Of a stretch of DNA of 64,000 nucleotides, positions 56,445 through 64,000 are shown one piece after another. The translations under genes and the position numbers were made by a program. Position 1 is the first letter of the stretch, and every line of letters begins with the position of its first letter. Source of the DNA: Rhizobium sp. 9140 (lineage in GTDB: Bacteria > Pseudomonadota > Alphaproteobacteria > Rhizobiales > Rhizobiaceae); the NCBI RefSeq assembly GCF_900067135.1, contig NZ_FJUR01000001.1, forward strand, positions 293,501-357,500, given 5' to 3'. Below the pieces are notes generated by a model. It searched no databases. It saw nothing but the letters and a program-made list of their open reading frames with translations, and was not told where the DNA came from.

Positions 56445-56641
56445 CTGCCTATTCGTTGCTTGGCACTTGCTAACGTCCCTTGATAAACGGAGGGATCCTC
56501 CGTATATTGCATGTCACATCGAGGCGGCGTCGACCGGAACGCCCAACCCTCATGCGACGGTTCAACAGCGTCCATCTCGTCACAGCGTTCACCGCGCCTG
56601 CGGTCCTATTCCATACACCACAATCCTGACTGGAGCACCCC

Positions 56642-57184
56642 ATGCCTTTCTCCATCAGCCTCACCGTTAATGGTCAGCCGAACAGCATTGCGCTCGATGA
56701 TCCGCGCGTCACGCTGCTCGACCTCCTGCGTGAGCGACTTCACCTCACCGGCACCAAGAAGGGCTGCGACCGCGGCCAGTGCGGCGCCTGTACCGTTCTC
56801 CTCGACGGTCGGCGCATCAATGCCTGTCTGACGCTAGCCGCCAGCCTCGACGGCAGCACGGTCACCACCATCGAAGGCCTTGCCGAAGGCACGGAACTGC
56901 ACCCTGTACAGGCGGCCTTCATCGCCTGCGACGGCCTGCAATGCGGCTACTGCACGCCCGGCCAGATCATGAGCGCGGTCGGCCTCCTGTCGGAAGGCCA
57001 TGCCGGCGACGACCCGGAACGCGTGCGCGAACTGATGAGCGGCAATCTCTGTCGATGCGGTGCCTATCAGGGCATCACCCAGGCCGTGCTGGAGGCGGGC
57101 CACGTCCTTTCGCAGAAAACCGGGATACCAGACGCCGGGATACCAGACACCGGGGTACAGGAAAGCGGGAGGAATGCCGCATGA
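56642..57184 (+). CDS. Xanthine-dehydrogenase-family [2Fe-2S] subunit (cytoplasmic paralogue)
   Basis: 180 residues starting directly with the ferredoxin domain ([19 protein letters not shown]), so there is no Tat signal. [20 protein letters not shown] and [13 protein letters not shown] plus [12 protein letters not shown] provide both cluster-binding sites. After the domain the C-terminus ends in an unusual run of pentapeptides ([15 protein letters not shown]) coded by a 15-base tandem repeat at 57121-57165. It overlaps the FAD-subunit gene by 4 bases (ATGA). Confidence 0.93.
   Translation: MPFSISLTVNGQPNSIALDDPRVTLLDLLRERLHLTGTKKGCDRGQCGACTVLLDGRRINACLTLAASLDGSTVTTIEGLAEGTELHPVQAAFIACDGLQCGYCTPGQIMSAVGLLSEGHAGDDPERVRELMSGNLCRCGAYQGITQAVLEAGHVLSQKTGIPDAGIPDTGVQESGRNAA
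57121..57165 (+). repeat. 15-base tandem repeat, three units
   Basis: Units CGGGATACCAGACGC, CGGGATACCAGACAC and CGGGGTACAGGAAAG follow each other in frame at the 3' end of the [2Fe-2S] subunit gene. The first two differ at one base and the third is diverged. Confidence 0.85.
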
Positions 57185-58254
57185 ACCGCTTCGATTTCAT
57201 CCGCCCGGCAAGCCTCGCCGAGGCTGTGACGGCCGCAGCCGTCCCGGGATCTTTCTATCTCGCCGGCGGCACCAACCTGCTCGACCTGATGAAGATCGGC
57301 GTGACCCGTCCGGAACGCGTGATCGATATCAGCCGGCTTCCAGGCCTTGATCGTATCGAGTGGCTGCCGGAGGGCGGCGTGCGCATCGGCGCGCTCGTGC
57401 GCAATGCGGACCTTGCCTACGACAGCCGCTTTGCCGCCACCTATCCCGCCATCGCGGAAGCCCTGTTGTCTGGCGCCTCCGCACAGCTGCGCAACGCCGC
57501 AACCGTCGGCGGAAACCTTCTTCAGCGAACGCGCTGCGCCTACTTCCAGGATACCGCCAGCGCCTGCAACCGGCGCGAACCCGGCTCCGGTTGCGACGCG
57601 CTGAAGGGTGAAAACCGCCTCCATGCCGTTCTCGGCTGGACGGAACAATGCATCGCCACGCACCCCTCGGATGTCTGCGTGCCCTTGGCAGCCCTCGGTG
57701 CCGTGGTCGAGATCCAAGGTGTCGAGGGACGCAAGGACATCACGATCGCGAACCTCCACAGCCTTCCCGATGCCACCAGCGCACAGGAGTCGGTTCTTGA
57801 ACCGGGCGACCTCATCAGCGGCCTGCGCCTGCCGCCCGAGGCCGCTGCCTTTTCTGGAAATGCCCGTTACGTGAAGCTGCGCGAGCGCGCATCCTATGCC
57901 TTCGCGGTGGTGTCCGCCGCCGCCATGCTCGACATGGACGGCGACACGATCCGCGCGGCAAGGCTTGCGCTCGGCGCCGTCGCCGCCAAGCCCTGGCGTG
58001 CGCATGCGGCGGAGGCAGCGCTCGTCGGGCAACGCGCAACGCGCGAAGCCTTCGAGAAGGCAGCGACCGCAGCCCTCGCGGACGCACGACCCTCCGGCGA
58101 CAACGCGTTCAAGATCACGCTCGCCCACCGCATCCTCGTCCGTGCGCTGACGCTCGCTCACGAGGGCACGCCGAAGGTCATGCCCGCCCTCCCCGCCTCG
58201 CCGTTCCCGGAACAGCACATCCCCGCACCGAAGGGAGATCTTCATGTCGCCTGA
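57181..58254 (+). CDS. Xanthine-dehydrogenase-family FAD-binding subunit (paralogue of paoB)
   Basis: 357 residues from the ATG at 57181 ([16 protein letters not shown]); the frame is open back to 56779 but that is a shadow of the preceding gene. [16 protein letters not shown] and [15 protein letters not shown] bind [23 protein letters not shown] and CNRREPGSGCDALKG with [13 protein letters not shown] repeat the [4Fe-4S] cysteine pattern of PaoB. It is longer than the pao copy by about 40 residues, mainly at the C-terminus. It overlaps the molybdenum-subunit gene by 11 bases. Confidence 0.93.
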   Translation: MNRFDFIRPASLAEAVTAAAVPGSFYLAGGTNLLDLMKIGVTRPERVIDISRLPGLDRIEWLPEGGVRIGALVRNADLAYDSRFAATYPAIAEALLSGASAQLRNAATVGGNLLQRTRCAYFQDTASACNRREPGSGCDALKGENRLHAVLGWTEQCIATHPSDVCVPLAALGAVVEIQGVEGRKDITIANLHSLPDATSAQESVLEPGDLISGLRLPPEAAAFSGNARYVKLRERASYAFAVVSAAAMLDMDGDTIRAARLALGAVAAKPWRAHAAEAALVGQRATREAFEKAATAALADARPSGDNAFKITLAHRILVRALTLAHEGTPKVMPALPASPFPEQHIPAPKGDLHVA

Positions 58255-60496
58255 AAAACAGCCCGCCACCAGCCGCTACGGCTCCAGTGCCGGCCAGCCG
58301 CTCACCCGCCGCGATGGCATCCTCAAGGTCACCGGCGGCGCGACTTATGCGGCCGACAATCACCCCGAAGGCCTGCTCTATGCCGTCATGGCCGTCAGCC
58401 GCATCGCCCGTGGCCATGTCCGCTCGATGAACGTGGATGCCGCCAAGGCGCATTCCGGTGTGGTCGAGGTGCTGACGCCGGCCAATCGTCCGCCGCTGTT
58501 CCACGATCCAAACGAGAAGATGCCGCCGTTCGGCTTTCGCGTCGAGGTGCTTCAGGACGATAGCGTCCGCTATGTCAATCAGCCGATCGCGCTGGTGATC
58601 GCCGAAACGCTGGAAGCCGCCACCGAAGGCGCGGCCCTCCTCGATCCGCAATACAACACCGAGCCGGTCCGCGTCGGACGGGAAACCGGCATTCGTTTCG
58701 ACCCTCCGGCTGTCAGCATCGGCGGTCCTCCGAAGACGGCACATGGCGATATCGAGGCAGGTTTCTCGAACGCCGCCATCACCGTGGAAGCCGAGGTAGA
58801 GACGCCGCCGCAATACCACAACGCCATGGAGCCGCATGCGGTGGTCGCGGAATGGGACGGCGACCGCGTCGTTCTCGACATGCCGAACCAGGCGCTGGCA
58901 TTAAGTTGCGCCTCCTATGCCGCCTTCTTCGGCATTCCCGTCGAAAACGTGACCATCCGTTCGCCCTTCCTCGGCGGCGGCTTCGGCTCCAAGGCGATCC
59001 TGAACGGGCCGCAGATCCTCGCGATCCTCGCGGCCCGTATGCTGAACCGCCCGGTCAAGCTGGCGCTGACCCGCGCCCAGATGTACGGCCCGGTCGGTCA
59101 CCGCGGCCAGACCTGGCAGAAGCTTCGGATCGGCATGAAGCGCGACGGCACGCTCACCGCCCTGCATCACCGCTCGCTTTCGGCCACATCAGCCTTCGAC
59201 GATTTTCTGGAGCCTGCAGCCAACGCATCCCTTCCGCTCTATGCGAGCCCCGCAATCCTCGTCGAGCACGAGGGGATACGGCTCGACACGGGCACGCCCG
59301 GCCCCATGCGCGCACCCGGGGAAGCGTCCGGCTCCGCGGCTCTCGAGGTCGCGATCGATGAGGCGGCGGAGGCCTGTGGCATGGACCCACTCGCATTCCG
59401 GCTGAAAAACTATGCAGAAACCGAGCCGGCGACGGGAAAGCCCTTCTCGTCCAAGGCGCTGCGGACCTGCTACGAGGAGGGGGCCGCCCGCTTCGGCTGG
59501 TCGCGCCGCCCACTTGCGGCAGGACAGATGCGGGATGAAAACGGCTTGCTCATTGGCTGGGGCATGGGCACTGCCGTCTTTGGCTGTCCGCATTTTCCGG
59601 CAGAAGCCCGGGCGACGCTGCGCGCCGACGGCACGGCACTGGTGGAAACCGGCGCGGCCGACATGGGCCAAGGCGCCTGGACCGCACTCGCCCAGATCGC
59701 AGCCGAAGCTCTGGGCCTCGATCCGGATCAGGTCGAGTTCCATTCGGGCCTCTCGACGCTTCCCGACGCCGGCATCGCCGGCGGATCGGGCCACACCGCC
59801 AGCGCCGGTCTCGCCCTCAACCAGGCCGGCGGAGACGCCATCGCGCAACTGTCCGACCTTGCCGTCAACGATCCGACATCACCCCTTTTCGGCGCCGGCA
59901 ATATCGGCCTTACCGCCCGCGGCGGCCGGCTCTATCGTCGCGACGACGAAAGCCGCAGTGAAAGCTACGCAGAAATCCTCGCCCGCTCCGGAAGAAGCGA
60001 TGTCGTCGGCACGGCAAAGTCCAACCGCGACCCGACTGTCGCGGCCGACCATGCGCTGTATTCGCACGGCGCTGTCTTTGCCGAGGTAAAGATCGATCCC
60101 GATCTCGGACAGATCCGCACCACGCGTCTCGTCGGTGCCTTTGCCGCCGGCCGTATCATCAACCCCCGACTGGTGCAGAGCCAGTATCTCGGCGGCATGA
60201 TCTGGGGCATCTCCTTTGCTCTCCACGAAGAAGCCGTGACGGATAAGCGGACAGGACGGATCATGAACGCCGACCTCGCCGAATATCATGTCCCGGTGAA
60301 TGCCGACGTGCCCCCGCTCGAGGCTATCCTCGTTCCCGAGGATGACATCATCGTCAACCCGATCGGCGTCAAAGGCGTCGGAGAAATCGGCATCACCGGA
60401 ACCGTCGGCGCCATCGCAAACGCCGTCTGGCACGCGACGGGACGCCGCGTTCACAAGTTTCCGATCCGTATCGAAGACGTTTTGTCTGCACGATAA
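58244..60496 (+). CDS. Xanthine-dehydrogenase-family molybdenum-binding subunit (paralogue of paoC)
   Basis: 750 residues. The small domain starts GQPLTRRDGILKVTGGATYA; IRSPFLGGGFGSKAI and MRAPGEASGSAALEVAIDEA are the molybdopterin motifs; ADMGQGAWTALAQIAAEALG is the Mo/MCD loop; the catalytic Glu is in KGVGEIGITGTVGAIANAVW. It starts within the end of the FAD gene, after GGGAG. It oxidises an aldehyde or N-heterocycle by hydroxylation; the substrate is unknown. The electron acceptor is probably a cytoplasmic carrier because the complex lacks an export signal. Confidence 0.92.
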   Translation: MSPEKQPATSRYGSSAGQPLTRRDGILKVTGGATYAADNHPEGLLYAVMAVSRIARGHVRSMNVDAAKAHSGVVEVLTPANRPPLFHDPNEKMPPFGFRVEVLQDDSVRYVNQPIALVIAETLEAATEGAALLDPQYNTEPVRVGRETGIRFDPPAVSIGGPPKTAHGDIEAGFSNAAITVEAEVETPPQYHNAMEPHAVVAEWDGDRVVLDMPNQALALSCASYAAFFGIPVENVTIRSPFLGGGFGSKAILNGPQILAILAARMLNRPVKLALTRAQMYGPVGHRGQTWQKLRIGMKRDGTLTALHHRSLSATSAFDDFLEPAANASLPLYASPAILVEHEGIRLDTGTPGPMRAPGEASGSAALEVAIDEAAEACGMDPLAFRLKNYAETEPATGKPFSSKALRTCYEEGAARFGWSRRPLAAGQMRDENGLLIGWGMGTAVFGCPHFPAEARATLRADGTALVETGAADMGQGAWTALAQIAAEALGLDPDQVEFHSGLSTLPDAGIAGGSGHTASAGLALNQAGGDAIAQLSDLAVNDPTSPLFGAGNIGLTARGGRLYRRDDESRSESYAEILARSGRSDVVGTAKSNRDPTVAADHALYSHGAVFAEVKIDPDLGQIRTTRLVGAFAAGRIINPRLVQSQYLGGMIWGISFALHEEAVTDKRTGRIMNADLAEYHVPVNADVPPLEAILVPEDDIIVNPIGVKGVGEIGITGTVGAIANAVWHATGRRVHKFPIRIEDVLSAR

Positions 60497-60650
60497 GGCG
60501 CCCCACATAACGCCCGGACCGGCCTGGCGTCACTGATGTGTCCTGCGTTACGTTTGCCTATGGCGTGAGGAAGCCCGCGGTTCTCAAGGGCGCGCAGTTC
60601 TGGAGGGACCTCATGGCCGGTGCCGGGACGATTGAGGCTCCAAACGCAAG

Positions 60651-60675
60651 AAAGCCCTCCGGTTGGGAGGGCTTT
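60651..60675. terminator. Terminator between the oxidoreductase operon and the rRNA operon
   Basis: AAAGCCCTCC (60651-60660), loop of 5, GGAGGGCTTT (60666-60675): a 10-pair stem. The minus strand continues TTTCTTGCGTTT after the stem, and the plus strand TCTGTTTG, so it can stop both the rRNA operon (minus) and the oxidoreductase operon (plus). Apart from it, bases 60497-60700 hold nothing recognised. Confidence 0.8.
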
Positions 60676-60700
60676 TCTGTTTGAAATTGTGCAAATCATT

Positions 60701-60777
<77 letters not shown>

Positions 60778-60836
60778 GAAGGGAAAGGGACTGAGGTTGT
60801 GTTGAGAAGATGTTGTTTGATGTTTGCCTTTAGCAG

Positions 60837-60953
60837 ACCTGGCAGCGACCGACTCTCCCGCGTCTTAAGACGAAGTACCATAGGCGCTGGGGCGTTTCAC
60901 GGCCGTGTTCGGAATGGGAACGGGTGCGGCCACCCCGCCAGAACCACCAGGTC
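60837..60953 (-). rRNA. rrf: 5S ribosomal RNA
   Basis: About 117 bases. On the minus strand it begins GACCTGGTGGTTCTGGCGGG, contains the conserved CCGAACACGGCCGTGAAACG and ends GGTCGCTGCCAGGTC, whose last bases pair with the first to make helix 1. The ends are placed by that pairing. Confidence 0.95.
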
Positions 60954-61279
60954 GGCTAAGGGCAAACGATGAGAAGCTGGATTTGTTGGCGAATGGTGAG
61001 CTGTAAGCAGTGAGCCGGTTATGACTTTGCTGTGGCGTCTGTTTCGCTGGATTTGAACACGTCTTTGGAGTGCTTGCCGGACGCCTGTGACCCAGACCCT
61101 GTGGTCTGGCAAGCGCAAGGCGCGTCGCCCATCGTTGGGCGCGCCGTCCGTGAGCCGAAGCGGCAAAGCCGCGACAGCGTGAGGACAAAACATGCGATCG
61201 AGCCGACGAAGGCTTTGCCTTCGCGGCGACCGGCGAAGGCTTTCGCCTTCACCTTGCGATGAGCATGGGCAATGGGAAC
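60954..61279 (-). other. 23S-5S spacer with a row of hairpins
   Basis: No gene is present. Five short perfect or near-perfect inverted repeats follow each other: 61092-61109 (CCAGACC/GGTCTGG), 61126-61141, 61160-61172 (GCGGC/GCCGC), 61207-61223 (CGAAGGC/GCCTTCG) and 61232-61250. They are likely to be rRNA-processing stems. A 7-base tandem motif (GTGAGCT GTAAGCA GTGAGCC) is at 60996-61016. Confidence 0.7.
60996..61016 (+). repeat. 7-base tandem repeat GTRAGCN in the 23S-5S spacer
   Basis: Three units: GTGAGCT, GTAAGCA, GTGAGCC. The same 13-base stretch GTAAGCAGTGAGC occurs inverted at 63977-63989 inside the 23S intervening sequence. Confidence 0.65.

Positions 61280-64000
<2,721 letters not shown>

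Noticed and set aside
56536..56562. GGAAC followed by GTT upstream of the second Mo-oxidoreductase operon
   Set aside because: The gap is 19 bases before GTT, outside the 17-18 expected for an EcfG-type promoter, and the operon already has a divergent TetR gene.

Overview
The window comes from a GC-rich alphaproteobacterial chromosome, most likely a member of the Rhizobiaceae (Rhizobium/Agrobacterium/Ensifer relatives). The evidence is an rRNA operon ending 23S-5S-tRNA-fMet with an intervening sequence in the 5' part of the 23S gene, two BA14K repeats, an aminoacyl:carrier-protein ligase cluster, GGAAC-N16/17-CGTT general-stress promoters, and a GlgE-type glucan operon with fused TreS-maltokinase. 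The species cannot be fixed from sequence reading alone.

Layout. 1-998 (minus): 5' part of a Wzz/GumC-like polysaccharide co-polymerase. 1325-7148 (plus): a tight cluster of carrier protein, acyl-CoA-dehydrogenase-like flavoprotein, amino acid:[carrier protein] ligase, DUF1839 protein and GH2 beta-mannosidase-like protein, facing a double alpha/beta hydrolase (7168-8961) and a GT2 glycosyltransferase (9063-9977). This block is the best candidate for an undescribed pathway: a ribosome-independent aminoacyl thioester is made and possibly oxidised next to polysaccharide genes. 10096-11943 (minus): an SbmA/BacA-fold ABC protein whose ATPase motifs have decayed. 12162-18270 (plus): a large GT2 protein and the dTDP-L-rhamnose genes rfbC-B-D-A.

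18361-29554: dps, then a chemosensory locus. A minus-strand operon runs STAS, cheY, cheA, cheW, MCP, cheW, cheR, cheB, with most junctions overlapping by 4 bases or separated by 1-3 bases. Next to it lie a ParA-like ATPase and, convergently, a soluble helical protein carrying a CheZ-like DxxxQ motif and an acidic CheZ-like C-terminus.

29869-41583: small genes, then malQ and a glgE, treS-mak, glgB operon that turns trehalose into branched alpha-glucan via maltose 1-phosphate. dps, glgE and a BA14K gene each have a sequence matching an EcfG-type general-stress promoter. 42442-50483: four co-directional genes for glycosyl transfer, including a GT4-Gfo/Idh-MDR triple fusion and a GT4-glycosidase fusion. 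50480-60496: a Dabb protein and two paralogous three-subunit molybdenum oxidoreductase operons (one exported PaoABC type, one without export signal), separated by a DMT exporter and a TetR regulator. 60651-64000: the 3' part of an rRNA operon on the minus strand (fMet tRNA, 5S, 23S running off the right edge).
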